Below are positions 48,097 to 57,112 of a stretch of 64,000 bases of DNA, piece by piece (position 1 is the stretch's first letter; each line of letters opens with the position of its first letter). The position numbers and the translations under genes are program-made. The notes beneath the pieces were generated by a model. The model worked only from the letters and a program-made list of their open reading frames with translations, did not search any database and was not told where the DNA came from. The stretch comes from an uncultured Collinsella sp. (lineage in GTDB: Bacteria > Actinomycetota > Coriobacteriia > Coriobacteriales > Coriobacteriaceae). The stretch spans positions 51,720-115,719 of the forward strand of contig CAUAAZ010000003.1 in NCBI GenBank assembly GCA_958427145.1. The letters are read 5' to 3'.

Positions 48097-50424
48097 TTAA
48101 GCGGAAACTGCGGCGGAAGCAGTGTTGGTCTCGTCCTCGTCGGTCCATGCATGCTTGGGCATGGGACGGAAGATCTGGAAGAGCATCGCAACCAGCAGCA
48201 CAATGGCCACAATCGTCCAGATACCAAACTGCCCAAGAACAAGCAGGTTGTAGAACTGGTTGATGAACAGACCGATCACCCAGGCAAAGGCGCACTCGTA
48301 GCCGATGGCAATCGCGGTCCACTTGCCGGAGTCCATCTGGTTGCGGATGGTGCCCATGGCGGCAAAGCACGGAGCGCACAGCAGGTTGAAAGCGCCAAAG
48401 GCAACGCAAGCGCCCATGGTGGGGAACATGCCGGCAAACGCGGTCCACAGGCTCGGGTCGGTCTCGGCGGCGTCGGCAACGGACAGCAGCGAGCCGGCGG
48501 TGGCGACGACGTTCTCCTTAGCGACGAGACCCGAGACGGTCAGCGCGGTGGCCTGCCAGGTGCTAAAGCCGAGCGGGGCGAAGATCCAGGCGACCAGGTT
48601 GCCAAGCATGGCGAGCACGGAGTAGTCCATGAACTCCTCGGGGATGCCGTCCATCGCAGGCAGGAAGCCAAAGGAACCGTTGTAGCTACCAAAGTTGGAG
48701 AGGAACCAAACCACGACAGTAGACGCGAAGATGACCGTGCCGGCCTTCTTGATAAAGGCCCAGCAGCGCTCCCACACGTGCAGCGCCCAAGAGCGGATCG
48801 CCGGGAAGTGGTAGGCAGGAAGCTCCATAACGAACGGCGTCGGGCGACCGGCGAAGAGCTTGGTCTTCTTGAGCATCAGACCCGAACCGATGACGGCGAA
48901 AACGCCCAGGAAGTAGAAGAGCGGGCTGATCCACGCGGCGGTGGTGGAAGAATCGCCGATGATGGAACCCATGAGCAGGGCGATGATCGGCAGCTTAGCG
49001 CCACAGGGAATGAACGTGGTGGTCATGACCGTCATGCGGCGGTCCTTCTCGTTCTCGATGGTCTTGGTGGCCATGACGCCGGGGACGCCGCAGCCCGAGG
49101 ACACGAGCATGGGGATGAAGGACTTACCGGACAGGCCAAACCGGCGGAACACGCGGTCCATGATGAAGGCGACGCGGGCCATATAGCCGCAGTCCTCCAG
49201 GAAAGACAGCATCACGAACAGCAGGAACATCTGCGGGACGAAGCCGAAGATGGCGCCCAGGCCGCCGACGATACCGTCACAGACGAGCGAATCGACCAGG
49301 CCGCCGTCCTCGGTGCCACCCGCCACAAGGGCGTCGTGCACCACGGTGGTAATACCCGGAACATAGGGGCCGTACTGTGCCGGGTCGACCGAGTCGGCAT
49401 TGTCGCCCGCAGCCTCGACAGCTGCGTCGTAGGCGTCGCGACCCCGGCCGAGCACATACCAGCCGTCGGTGCCGAAGAGCTGGTCGTTGGTGAAGTCGGT
49501 CACCGTGCCGCCCAAGGTAGAAACGGCGATGTAGTACACGCAGAACATGATGACCACAAAGATCGGCAGGCCCAGGATACGATTGGTAACCACGCGGTCG
49601 ATCTTCTCGGAGGTGCTCATCTTGGCCGGAGCCTTGGTCATGCACTCATCGATGATGTGCGCGATGACGCCATAGCGCTCACCGGTGATGATGGACTCGG
49701 CATCGTCGTCGCAGTCCTGCTCGCACTGGGCGACCAGCTCCTCCACGCGAGCAGCCTTCTCCTTAGTGAGGTTGATGAGCTTGCAGGCGTCCGCGTCGCG
49801 CTCGAACAGCTTGACGGCGTAATAGCGGCGCTTTTTGGCGGGAACGCTTGCCGGCAGATTGTTCTCGATGTGGTCCAGAACGTCCTCGATGGAGGAATCG
49901 AACTTGTGCTCCGGCACCTGGCCCTTAGAAGCAGCGGACTTCTTGACCTGCTCGAAGAGTTCCTTGATGCCCTTGTTCTTAAGAGCCGAGATCATCATGA
50001 CCGGGCAACCGAGCTTCTTGGAAAGCTTGTCCGTGTCGATCTTATCGCCGTTCTTCTCGACCAGGTCGGCCATGTTGAGGGCAACGACCACGGGCAGGCC
50101 GGTCTCGATAACCTGAAGCGCCAGGTACAGGTTGCGCTCGAGGTTGGTGGCGTCGACAACCTGGACGACCACATCGGGCTCGCCGCTCATGAGGTAATCG
50201 CGCGAGCATTGCTCCTCGGGGCTGTAGGGGGAAAGCGAGTAGATGCCAGGGAGGTCCGTGATGGTAACGTTCTTGTCGCTTAGGAGCTTGGCTTCCTTTT
50301 TCTCAACCGTGACGCCGGGCCAGTTGCCAACGTAGCCGTTGGCGCCGGTGATCAGGTTGAAAAGCGTGGTCTTGCCGCAGTTGGGGTTACCCGCCAGCGC
50401 GACATGGATCTGAGAATCCGCCAT
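48097..50424 (-). CDS. feoB: Ferrous iron transport protein B
   Basis: A 775-residue ferrous iron importer. The N-terminal G-domain has G1 GNPNCGKTT (12-20), G3 DLPGIYSL, and G4-type NMAD; a helical regulatory domain follows (about 170-280), then about eight to ten membrane helices with two gate motifs (SSGCGVPGVMATK and FIPCGAKLPII). Length is usual. It follows feoA by 122 bp; an inverted repeat resembling a DtxR-family site lies in that gap, so iron-dependent repression is likely. Confidence 0.97.
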   Translation of the reverse strand: MADSQIHVALAGNPNCGKTTLFNLITGANGYVGNWPGVTVEKKEAKLLSDKNVTITDLPGIYSLSPYSPEEQCSRDYLMSGEPDVVVQVVDATNLERNLYLALQVIETGLPVVVALNMADLVEKNGDKIDTDKLSKKLGCPVMMISALKNKGIKELFEQVKKSAASKGQVPEHKFDSSIEDVLDHIENNLPASVPAKKRRYYAVKLFERDADACKLINLTKEKAARVEELVAQCEQDCDDDAESIITGERYGVIAHIIDECMTKAPAKMSTSEKIDRVVTNRILGLPIFVVIMFCVYYIAVSTLGGTVTDFTNDQLFGTDGWYVLGRGRDAYDAAVEAAGDNADSVDPAQYGPYVPGITTVVHDALVAGGTEDGGLVDSLVCDGIVGGLGAIFGFVPQMFLLFVMLSFLEDCGYMARVAFIMDRVFRRFGLSGKSFIPMLVSSGCGVPGVMATKTIENEKDRRMTVMTTTFIPCGAKLPIIALLMGSIIGDSSTTAAWISPLFYFLGVFAVIGSGLMLKKTKLFAGRPTPFVMELPAYHFPAIRSWALHVWERCWAFIKKAGTVIFASTVVVWFLSNFGSYNGSFGFLPAMDGIPEEFMDYSVLAMLGNLVAWIFAPLGFSTWQATALTVSGLVAKENVVATAGSLLSVADAAETDPSLWTAFAGMFPTMGACVAFGAFNLLCAPCFAAMGTIRNQMDSGKWTAIAIGYECAFAWVIGLFINQFYNLLVLGQFGIWTIVAIVLLVAMLFQIFRPMPKHAWTDEDETNTASAAVSA

Positions 50425-50498
50425 TCAATCCTTCTTCCTTGTGTGCCTGTGCTGCTTTCTCCGCGCAGGCTGGATAATGTGCTTAAAATTGCAGCATT

Positions 50499-50518
50499 AA
50501 GTTAGAAATACCTAACTT
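50499..50518. promoter_or_regulatory. Possible iron-responsive (DtxR-type) operator before feoB
   Basis: AAGTTAG (50499-50505) and CTAACTT (50512-50518) are perfect inverted arms with a 6-nt AT-rich spacer. The TTAG...CTAA layout resembles DtxR/IdeR/MntR boxes. It stands 75 bp upstream of feoB. Confidence 0.65.
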
Positions 50519-50546
50519 TATCTGCAGAAATATGCGCCGCGAGTCC

Positions 50547-50768
50547 TTACTGGACCTCGACGACGGCGGCCTCCTCCTTGCGGATGGAAAGCTCGTAGCC
50601 GCGCACGTTGATCTCGACCGGATCACCGAGCGGTGCAACCTTTACGACCTTGAACGAAGTGCCCTTGATGAGCCCCAGGTCCATAAGGTGGCGGCGAAGC
50701 GCACCCTCACCGTGAAGCTTGACGATGGTAGAGCTCTCGCCCACCTTAACGTCACCCAACGTCTTCAT
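50547..50768 (-). CDS. FeoA-domain protein (second of pair)
   Basis: A 73-residue SH3-like FeoA protein. Typical features are GDVKVGESSTIVKLHGEGAL, the LMDLGLIKGTSFKVVKVAPLGDPVEI core and the C-terminal LSIRKEEAAVVEV. FeoA helps FeoB, probably by binding its G-domain region. It is 39 bp after the other feoA and 122 bp before feoB. GGGGGACAAGAGG precedes the ATG. Confidence 0.93.
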   Translation of the reverse strand: MKTLGDVKVGESSTIVKLHGEGALRRHLMDLGLIKGTSFKVVKVAPLGDPVEINVRGYELSIRKEEAAVVEVQ

Positions 50769-50807
50769 CCTCTTGTCCCCCTTTCGGTTTTTATGAAATG
50801 CTGCAGA

Positions 50808-51050
50808 CTAACCGACGGTCATGATGTGCATGGCAACCTTGGAATCGATGCCAAAGCGCGCGCCCAGCACCGTGACGATGATATTGGCGCCACTCGAGCT
50901 CACCACGTGGATTTCGTTGCCCTCGACAAAGCCGAGGTCCTTGAGGTGGTGTTTCATGTCCTCATTGCCCTTTACACGAGACACGCGCACGGTTTCGCCC
51001 GCTTTTACCATCGAAAGCGGCATGGCCGGCATCTGCGGTCCGCAAGACAT
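50808..51050 (-). CDS. FeoA-domain protein (first of pair)
   Basis: An 80-residue FeoA-like protein (SMVKAGETVRVSRVKGNEDM split over the start; HLKDLGFVEGNEIHVVSSSG). It diverges from the second copy, particularly in the N-terminus (MSCGPQMPAMPL, with CG near the start). Two FeoA proteins with one FeoB are common in anaerobes. It is first in the feoA-feoA-feoB cluster, with an inverted repeat upstream (51093-51146). Confidence 0.92.
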   Translation of the reverse strand: MSCGPQMPAMPLSMVKAGETVRVSRVKGNEDMKHHLKDLGFVEGNEIHVVSSSGANIIVTVLGARFGIDSKVAMHIMTVG

Positions 51051-51092
51051 GAGTTGCTCCTAACGTCAGTTCGTCCTCAACATCGACGCGAT

Positions 51093-51146
51093 AAAAGTTA
51101 ACCACGTCTATGTTCGCTTTAGTAAACTAGCACGCGGTTAACTTTT
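51093..51146. promoter_or_regulatory. Inverted repeat upstream of the feo cluster
   Basis: AAAAGTTAACC (51093-51103) is mirrored by GGTTAACTTTT (51136-51146). Each arm holds a GTTAAC palindrome and resembles the half-site AAGTTAG near feoB, so two regulator sites flanking the feoA promoter are possible. The 32-bp spacer could hold the -10/-35 region. Confidence 0.55.
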
Positions 51147-51191
51147 TGGAAAGGGTCCCCATTCAGATTTCGAAAAAGTTTCCTATACGAA

Positions 51192-51228
51192 ACAAAAAGG
51201 CGCGGCAAAGGACCATCCTTTACCGCGC
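51192..51228 (-). terminator. Rho-independent terminator of the HPr-like gene
   Basis: GCGCGG-AAAGG pairs with CCTTT-CCGCGC around ACCAT (51203-51228), followed leftward by CCTTTTTGTTTC. Confidence 0.85.
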
Positions 51229-51238
51229 CCTATCATGC

Positions 51239-51487
51239 TTAAAGCGAGAGGTTTCTAATCGACGTAACGCAGGAAGCCTCATCCACGCCCGAAACGCGGA
51301 ACACAACATCCTCGCCGCACTCGCCGTAGAGGGCCATCAGGCCCATAACGTCGCGACCGTCGGTATGACGGTCACCGATGCTGACCGACACGTCGCTACG
51401 ATGCTTGGCGATAATGTCATAGAGCAACGCAACCGGGCGGGCATGTAGTCCCAACGGATCTTTAATCGTCTTTGTAAACTCGACCAT
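51239..51487 (-). CDS. HPr-family phosphocarrier with Asp at position 46
   Basis: An 82-residue HPr-fold protein. The phosphotransfer histidine is H15 in PLGLHARPVA, at exactly the classical position. At residue 46, where Firmicute HPr has the serine phosphorylated by HPr kinase (KSIMG), this protein has aspartate (GRDVMG). It could therefore still accept phosphate from enzyme I but not be regulated by HPr kinase, or could behave like P-Ser-HPr. The ATG at 51487 has GGGAGGGG directly before it. No enzyme I or PTS gene is nearby. A main HPr elsewhere in the genome is likely. Confidence 0.88.
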   Translation of the reverse strand: MVEFTKTIKDPLGLHARPVALLYDIIAKHRSDVSVSIGDRHTDGRDVMGLMALYGECGEDVVFRVSGVDEASCVTSIRNLSL

Positions 51488-51579
51488 GTCCCCTCCCACG
51501 ACATCGCACATTCGGCCGGCAAACCCAGCCACGTGGTAGTTATTGTAGCGTTAGATGCTTGTCGAGAGCCCCTCCGGAT

Positions 51580-51808
51580 ACCCCGTGGTCAAAAAGTGGC
51601 AAATATGAGTACTGTCACCAATTTAGTAGCAGCAAAATCGAGAGCAAATTGCCTACTTTGAGCGATTCGAAGAGGTTGAAAGCCGTCAAACGCCCTTTAT
51701 AGGGGGTTAGATAGATTGATTTTGAGTCCATTTTCGCTCAGAACAGGCCGAAAAATATGACACCTATTTTGCAACAGTACTCATATTTGGCGTTTTTTGA
51801 CCACGGGG
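51580..51808. mobile_element. 229-bp MITE-like element with 35-bp inverted ends
   Basis: The left arm 51580-51614 (starts CCCCGTGGTCAAAAA, ends TATGAGTACTGT) is the reverse complement of 51774-51808 with three mismatches. The interior is AT-rich and has no plausible gene. No target duplication is visible. It fills most of the 421-bp gap between the HPr-like gene and the antiporter terminator. Confidence 0.75.
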
Positions 51809-51825
51809 TCCAAAACCATGCCCCA

Positions 51826-51862
51826 AAACACAAAAGGAGAGGCCTCGTAAGGCCCCTCCTTA
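51826..51862 (-). terminator. Rho-independent terminator of the amino-acid antiporter gene
   Basis: AAGGAG-GGCCT pairs with AGGCC-CTCCTT (51834-51861) with a CGTA loop, followed leftward by TTTTGTGTTTTG. Confidence 0.88.
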
Positions 51863-51908
51863 GGAAAGGGAATCGATTTATTCCACAGCCGTAGATTAAT
51901 CCTAGCCG

Positions 51909-53372
51909 CTACTCCATCATGTCGAGGACGGAGGGACGCAGCTCGCTCTCGGCAGCCTCGGGATCGGTCTCGCGCAGACGGTTGATATAGCGGTTGTACC
52001 ACATCACGGCAAGGCCCAAGAAGACAACCACGCCGCCAACGTTGTAGACCAGCGTCAGCCACAGCGGCTGATCGAGCGGAATGGTGCCGCAGATAAGCAC
52101 GAAGCAGAAGACCACAAGCAGGAATGCGGCAACGACCAGGCCAAAGCTGCGCGAACCCATGCGGAAGCCACGGGGGGCGGCATCAAAGTTCTTGCGCAGC
52201 ATAAAGTAGGCAAGCAAAATCAGCAGCGGTGGGAGCAGAGCGGTGGCAGCAGTCATGTTGGTAACGATCATGAGCAGGTCGTCGAGGTTACCGGAGCCCA
52301 GGGCCGGAATGATCAGGATGGGGACGACGATGGCGAACTGCAGCCAAGCAGCGCGGGCAGGAATGCCATGCTCGTTGAGCTCGACGATCTTGCTACCAAA
52401 GACGCCCTTGGGGATCTCGGTGAAGAAAACCTTGATGGGAGCAGAGGTCCACATCATGAGGGAGCCCAGCGTGGCGGCGAGAAGGATCAAGCCGATGGCG
52501 CGCGTAGACACTTCCATGGGAATGCCAAAGTGGGCAAAGACAGCGCCGAATACGTCGAAGATACCGGTGGAGATGGCAACGCCGCCCTCGGGGATGAACA
52601 GGTTAACCAGCAGCGAAGCGCCTGCATACAGAAGGCCGATGGTCAGGCCGGCGATAACGACGGTGCGCACGAAGGCCTTGACGCCACCCTTAAGGTCGTT
52701 AAGGAACACGCCGACAGACTCAGCGCCGCCAACGCCCTGGATGATCCAGGCAAGCGTACCGAAGAAGCCCCACGCAGTTGCGAAGTTGCTCATGTCGGGA
52801 GCCATGTTAGCGGGAGTAGGAGCCGTAGCGAACTCAACGCCGCCAAAGGCAGCGGCCAGGGACAGCAGGATGAACACGGCGGTCAGGCCGAGAGCCGCGG
52901 TCGAACCGAAGGAGGAAATGGAGCCGATCCACTTAGCGCCCTTGGTCGAAACCCACGTGGCGATAGCAAAGACGACGATCTCGATAATGGTGATCCACAG
53001 CTGCGAAAGCTCGGCGTTGGCACCAAAGAACACGTAGCTCGCGTAGATGATGACGTTGGGCAGGACGGACGCAAAGAAGAACAGGTTAACGAACCAGTAG
53101 CTAAATGCCGTCAGGAACGCCCAGCGACCACCCATCGAGGTCTTAACCCATGCGTACACGCCAGACTCGGAGTCCTTGTTGAGGCCGACGAACTCGGCGG
53201 TAACCAGGGTATAGGGGACAAAGTACAAAAGCGTGGCGAAGAAGAACGACGGCGCAGCTGCCAAGCCGATGGCCGCGTTGTTGTTGATGATGTTCTTGAT
53301 ACCGAACACGGCGGCGACCGTCATGCCCAGCAGAGCGAACGAACCAATCGTTCCTCGTTTTTCAGAGCTCAT
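51909..53372 (-). CDS. APC-superfamily amino-acid permease/antiporter
   Basis: A 487-residue transporter with about 12-13 helices. The start (GSFALLGMTVAAVFGIKNI) and the segment LNKDSESGVYAWVKTSMGGRW split in two match the glutamate:GABA antiporter-like branch of the APC family (GadC, YjeM). Substrate is likely an amino acid exchanged for its decarboxylation product or another amino acid, but no decarboxylase is adjacent. ATG 53372 follows GGGAGGGCTT. It is a single gene with its own terminator. Confidence 0.88.
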   Translation of the reverse strand: MSSEKRGTIGSFALLGMTVAAVFGIKNIINNNAAIGLAAAPSFFFATLLYFVPYTLVTAEFVGLNKDSESGVYAWVKTSMGGRWAFLTAFSYWFVNLFFFASVLPNVIIYASYVFFGANAELSQLWITIIEIVVFAIATWVSTKGAKWIGSISSFGSTAALGLTAVFILLSLAAAFGGVEFATAPTPANMAPDMSNFATAWGFFGTLAWIIQGVGGAESVGVFLNDLKGGVKAFVRTVVIAGLTIGLLYAGASLLVNLFIPEGGVAISTGIFDVFGAVFAHFGIPMEVSTRAIGLILLAATLGSLMMWTSAPIKVFFTEIPKGVFGSKIVELNEHGIPARAAWLQFAIVVPILIIPALGSGNLDDLLMIVTNMTAATALLPPLLILLAYFMLRKNFDAAPRGFRMGSRSFGLVVAAFLLVVFCFVLICGTIPLDQPLWLTLVYNVGGVVVFLGLAVMWYNRYINRLRETDPEAAESELRPSVLDMME

Positions 53373-53399
53373 AAGCCCTCCCAATCATCTATTAAATGT

Positions 53400-53440
53400 C
53401 ATCTAAAACCGTCCGGGCTGCAAGTGCAAACACGGACGGT
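53400..53440 (-). terminator. Rho-independent terminator of the ebg operon
   Basis: ACCGTCCG (53408-53415) pairs with CGGACGGT (53433-53440), followed leftward by TTTTAG. Confidence 0.75.
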
Positions 53441-53525
53441 GCACCTGCTAAGGGGAATGGGGAAAAGGGAGTCAACAAAGCCATCCCCCTTAACGGCGCG
53501 AAGCAAACGTCCAGGCGGACGAATA

Positions 53526-53981
53526 CTACTTGTTGGGGAAGGAATATCCTTCAACCGTCACGTGCAGTACCACGACGCGGGGATCCGCGGCATCAGCCAC
53601 GACACGGTAGGCCTCGTCGATCTCGACGACAGCAACGCCGCCGGCGGGAATCGTCACAGTCTCCCCCGTACCCTCAAAGCGCTCGCGATCATCGATATCG
53701 CTGTAGGCGCGGGTGCAGGTGAGGCCTGCCTTGGGGGCAACCTCGACAGTCAGGTCGCCGTCGAGCGGGGCGAGCACGGCATGATAGCGACGGTGACCGA
53801 CCAGATCGGCGGTAGCGGCCTCGTGGGCGTTCACCCACCAATACACCAACGAGTCGCCGATGGAGTAAGCCACGTCGTGCTGTAGGTCGGCAACGCCATC
53901 GAGCGCCTGGCCGGTGCGCATCCACTTCTTGACGGACTTCATCTGAGCGTCGAAATCGGCGCGCGAGTTAAAGACATGCAT
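53526..53981 (-). CDS. YhcH/YjgK/YiaL-family protein, EbgC-like
   Basis: A 151-residue cupin-like protein of the YhcH/EbgC family (DVAYSIGDSLVYWWVNAHEA; HRRYHAVLAPLDGDLTVEVAP; DERERFEGTGETVTIPAGG-type metal/sugar pocket; HVTVEGYSFPNK). In E. coli EbgC is the small subunit needed for full activity of EbgA beta-galactosidase. Here it follows the large GH2 gene with only 3 bp between, so the same partnership is likely. Confidence 0.88.
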   Translation of the reverse strand: MHVFNSRADFDAQMKSVKKWMRTGQALDGVADLQHDVAYSIGDSLVYWWVNAHEAATADLVGHRRYHAVLAPLDGDLTVEVAPKAGLTCTRAYSDIDDRERFEGTGETVTIPAGGVAVVEIDEAYRVVADAADPRVVVLHVTVEGYSFPNK

Positions 53982-53984
53982 GGC

Positions 53985-56900
53985 TTATGCCTCCTTAATG
54001 GGTGCCAGCGCCTGAGCCAGATCGGCAGACGTCAGCGGTCGCAGGGACACCTCAAAGCTGAAGCTCTCAAAACGGGTGCGATAGGAATCGAGCACCTCGG
54101 AACCCCAAGAGTTCGAGCCAAGGCCGAGCAACTGGTCGTTGATGTTGACCGTGACCGTATCGCCCTTGACAAGGTCGTAGACGTGCTTGGCGTTATCGAT
54201 GGCCTCGCAGCTATAGGGCCATGCCGAGAATGAGAACGGGTTGGAGGCGGCGTCAGCCGGACGGGTCACCAGCACACCGTCACCGTGGCTAGAGCGCAGA
54301 GCAACCCAGCGGGTACCCTCGCGGTTGGCGCAGTCCTGAGGCATAACGTAGGGCGTGAACATGTCGTCGACCGTGGTGCGGTAATGACCGACCGGGTTGG
54401 CGCGCAGCGAGTCCGGATAGTTCTCGCCCGGACCGTGGCCATACCACTCGACGGCACGATCGCAACCGGGGACTTCGAAGGAGATGCCGATGCGCGGGAT
54501 GATATCCGAGTAATCGCCATAGGGCTCGCCGGAAACCTTGAGGTCGACACGACCGCTCGGAAGCACGGTGTAGACGAGCTCGACGCGCATGCCGAACGCG
54601 CGGACGGGAGGAGCGATACGCTGGCTCACGGTCACGACGACCGCATTGCCATCCTGCTTCCAAGAAACCTTGCGGGTAGACGTCTGCATCACATCGATGA
54701 AGTTGTCCTTCCACAGTGAGTCATACTCCTGCGCATGGTTATCGACGAGCGGATGCCAAAAACCAACCTGAGGACCAGAGGCCATGACGTCGCGGCCGGA
54801 TGCCTTCCACTCGCTCACGGTACCGTTGACCTTGCTGAAGGTCAGCTCACCGTTGAGGGAGTGAATGCGGATTTCCTGCTCGGTCTCCTCGACCGTAAGC
54901 TCAGGACGAGTGGGAGCCGCGATGGCTGGCGCCGGATGGTTGGCGATGGCAAACTGGCTTGCACCCAGTTGGAACATCGGCTCGCACCAGACGTGAGCGG
55001 CCATGGTGTAGGCGTGCACGGTCAGCAGGGTCTCCCCCACTGCGGCCTCGCGAATCACCAGCGGAAGCTGGACGGACTCGCCGGGGGCAACCGCACCGGG
55101 CATGAGCGTCTTGCGGCACACAACGTCGCCGTCCACCAGGGTCTCGGCCGACAGGCAGACATCCTCGAGGGTGGTAAACCAACGCTTGTTGGTGACGGTC
55201 AGCTCGCCTGCCTCGGCGTCATAAGCCATGCGAACCGGGCAGATGACCTGGCCATACTCAGTGAGGCCCGGACTCGGCTGCTGCCAGGGGAACACCATGC
55301 CATCGATGCAGAAGTTGCTGTTGTTGGGGTAATCGCCGTTGTCGCCACCATACATATCGTAGGCAACGCCGTCCTCGGTCACAGCAGCCAAACCGTGGTC
55401 GCACCATTCCCAGATAAACTGGCCTTGGATGCAATCCCAGCGATCGAAGACCTCCTGGTACTCGGACAGGCCTCCGGGGCCATTGCCCATGGAGTGACCG
55501 TACTCGCAGTTGATGCGCGGCTTGGGGAACGGATGCTCGCCAAAGTCGTTCATCTGCGACACACGGGAGTACATGGTGGAAATGACGTCGACGGTATCGG
55601 CGTTGCGGTCCTCCTCGTAATGGACCGGGCGACCATCGAGCTCGTGAGCCTTGGCGTACATCGCGCGGATGTTGCAGCCATAGCCGCTCTCGTTGCCCAT
55701 CGACCACATAATGATGCAGGCGTGATTGCGCTCCTGCATCACCAGGCGCTCGATGCGGTCGACGTAGGCCGGCTCCCATGCCGGGTCGTCGGTGACCAGG
55801 GCGATATTGCCGATATTCTCGAAGCCATGGCTCTCCATATCGGTCTCGGCGACCAGCATGATACCGTATTCGTCGCACAGCTCGTAAAAGCGCGGGTCGT
55901 TGGCGTAGTGGGACGTGCGCACCGCGTTGATGTTGTGCTGCTTCATGAGCTCCAGGTCGCGGCGCATACGATCGAGGCCCACGGCGCGGCCCTTGTGATC
56001 GTCGTGATCGTGGCGGTTGACGCCATGCATCTTAAAGTAGGTGCCGTTGAGGTAGATATGATTGCCCTCGACCGTCACCTCGGCAAGGCCCTGGCGATGC
56101 GGGACGTACTCGCTGACCTGGTCACCGTCGTAGACCTCAAACGTAAGGTCATAGAGGAAGGGGTCCTCGGGATTCCAGAAGTGGGCATCGGCAACGCTGC
56201 ACTCGGCATGGCCGTCGACGCACTCGCCCGTAGCCACCACGTTCTCGCCATCGCTGAGCGTAAACACAACGCGGGAAGCGCCCTCGGCAACCGTATCGAG
56301 CGTAATCAGAGCGGTATCGCCCTCGCGGTGCGTGCGGAACCTAAAGTCGACCAGGTGCGCGGCGGGACGCTGCATAAGGTACACATCGCGGAAGATGCCC
56401 GAGGCCCACCACATATCCTGATCCTCGATATAGCTGCCATCGCTGTACTGCAGGACCTTGACCGCAAACAGGTTATCGCCCTCGACGAGCGCGTCGGTCA
56501 CGTCGAACTCGGCAGACAGGCGCGAGCCCTTGGTCATGCCGATAAACTTGCCGTTGACGTACAGCTCGCCATAGCTCTCGATGCCGTCAAAGCGAATGAT
56601 CTCGCGAGCGCCGGCAGGCACGGCGGGAAGATTGACGATGCGCTGGTACACGCCCGTGGGATCGTCAGAGGGAACGAACGGCTGATCCACCGGGAACGGG
56701 AAACCCTCGTCGGTGTAGGCAAGGTTGCCATAGCCGTCTACCTGCCACAGGTGCGGAACCTCCACGTGATCCCACTCGGGCTCGTACGTGGAAAGCTCCT
56801 CGTTAGAGACGGCAGCAGGCCCCTCAAAGAGGCGGAACTGCCACGAGCCGGACAGCTGGACAAACCCGCGCGACAGCTCGCGGCTGTACGTAGCGGCGAG

Positions 56901-56993
56901 ATCGGCGGTCTCGTAACCCATGAAGTACGCATGGGGTGCCAGGCGGCTCCTGTGGGTGAGCGCTTGGTTTTCCCAATCGTTAATGGCGTCCAT
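53985..56993 (-). CDS. GH2 beta-galactosidase (EbgA/LacZ type)
   Basis: A 1002-residue five-domain glycoside hydrolase family 2 enzyme: N-terminal sugar-binding domain, immunoglobulin-like domains, TIM barrel and C-terminal beta-galactosidase small-chain domain. The acid/base glutamate is E435 in WSMGNESGYG and the nucleophile is E497 in INCEYGHSMGNG. No signal peptide, so it acts in the cytoplasm on lactose or other beta-galactosides. It is first in an operon with the EbgC-like gene and is preceded by three GTGCAACCGGTTGT operators. GAAGGAG lies before the ATG. Confidence 0.96.
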   Translation of the reverse strand: MDAINDWENQALTHRSRLAPHAYFMGYETADLAATYSRELSRGFVQLSGSWQFRLFEGPAAVSNEELSTYEPEWDHVEVPHLWQVDGYGNLAYTDEGFPFPVDQPFVPSDDPTGVYQRIVNLPAVPAGAREIIRFDGIESYGELYVNGKFIGMTKGSRLSAEFDVTDALVEGDNLFAVKVLQYSDGSYIEDQDMWWASGIFRDVYLMQRPAAHLVDFRFRTHREGDTALITLDTVAEGASRVVFTLSDGENVVATGECVDGHAECSVADAHFWNPEDPFLYDLTFEVYDGDQVSEYVPHRQGLAEVTVEGNHIYLNGTYFKMHGVNRHDHDDHKGRAVGLDRMRRDLELMKQHNINAVRTSHYANDPRFYELCDEYGIMLVAETDMESHGFENIGNIALVTDDPAWEPAYVDRIERLVMQERNHACIIMWSMGNESGYGCNIRAMYAKAHELDGRPVHYEEDRNADTVDVISTMYSRVSQMNDFGEHPFPKPRINCEYGHSMGNGPGGLSEYQEVFDRWDCIQGQFIWEWCDHGLAAVTEDGVAYDMYGGDNGDYPNNSNFCIDGMVFPWQQPSPGLTEYGQVICPVRMAYDAEAGELTVTNKRWFTTLEDVCLSAETLVDGDVVCRKTLMPGAVAPGESVQLPLVIREAAVGETLLTVHAYTMAAHVWCEPMFQLGASQFAIANHPAPAIAAPTRPELTVEETEQEIRIHSLNGELTFSKVNGTVSEWKASGRDVMASGPQVGFWHPLVDNHAQEYDSLWKDNFIDVMQTSTRKVSWKQDGNAVVVTVSQRIAPPVRAFGMRVELVYTVLPSGRVDLKVSGEPYGDYSDIIPRIGISFEVPGCDRAVEWYGHGPGENYPDSLRANPVGHYRTTVDDMFTPYVMPQDCANREGTRWVALRSSHGDGVLVTRPADAASNPFSFSAWPYSCEAIDNAKHVYDLVKGDTVTVNINDQLLGLGSNSWGSEVLDSYRTRFESFSFEVSLRPLTSADLAQALAPIKEA

Positions 56994-57025
56994 GGTGATG
57001 CTCCTTCGTCATCGTAGTGATTCTT

Positions 57026-57041
57026 GTGCAACCGGTTGTCC
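57026..57041. promoter_or_regulatory. ebg operator 1
   Basis: GTGCAACCGGTTGTCC, containing the palindrome CAACCGGTTG, 33 bp before the beta-galactosidase start. Probable site of the divergent LacI regulator. Confidence 0.82.
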
Positions 57042-57067
57042 TTATCTTACGGGCGATGCAAAATACT

Positions 57068-57083
57068 GTGCAACCGGTTGTCC
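57068..57083. promoter_or_regulatory. ebg operator 2
   Basis: An exact second copy of GTGCAACCGGTTGTCC, 42 bp from the first. Confidence 0.82.
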
Positions 57084-57112
57084 GCTGAACGGTCGATTTG
57101 GCCGGGTTAACG

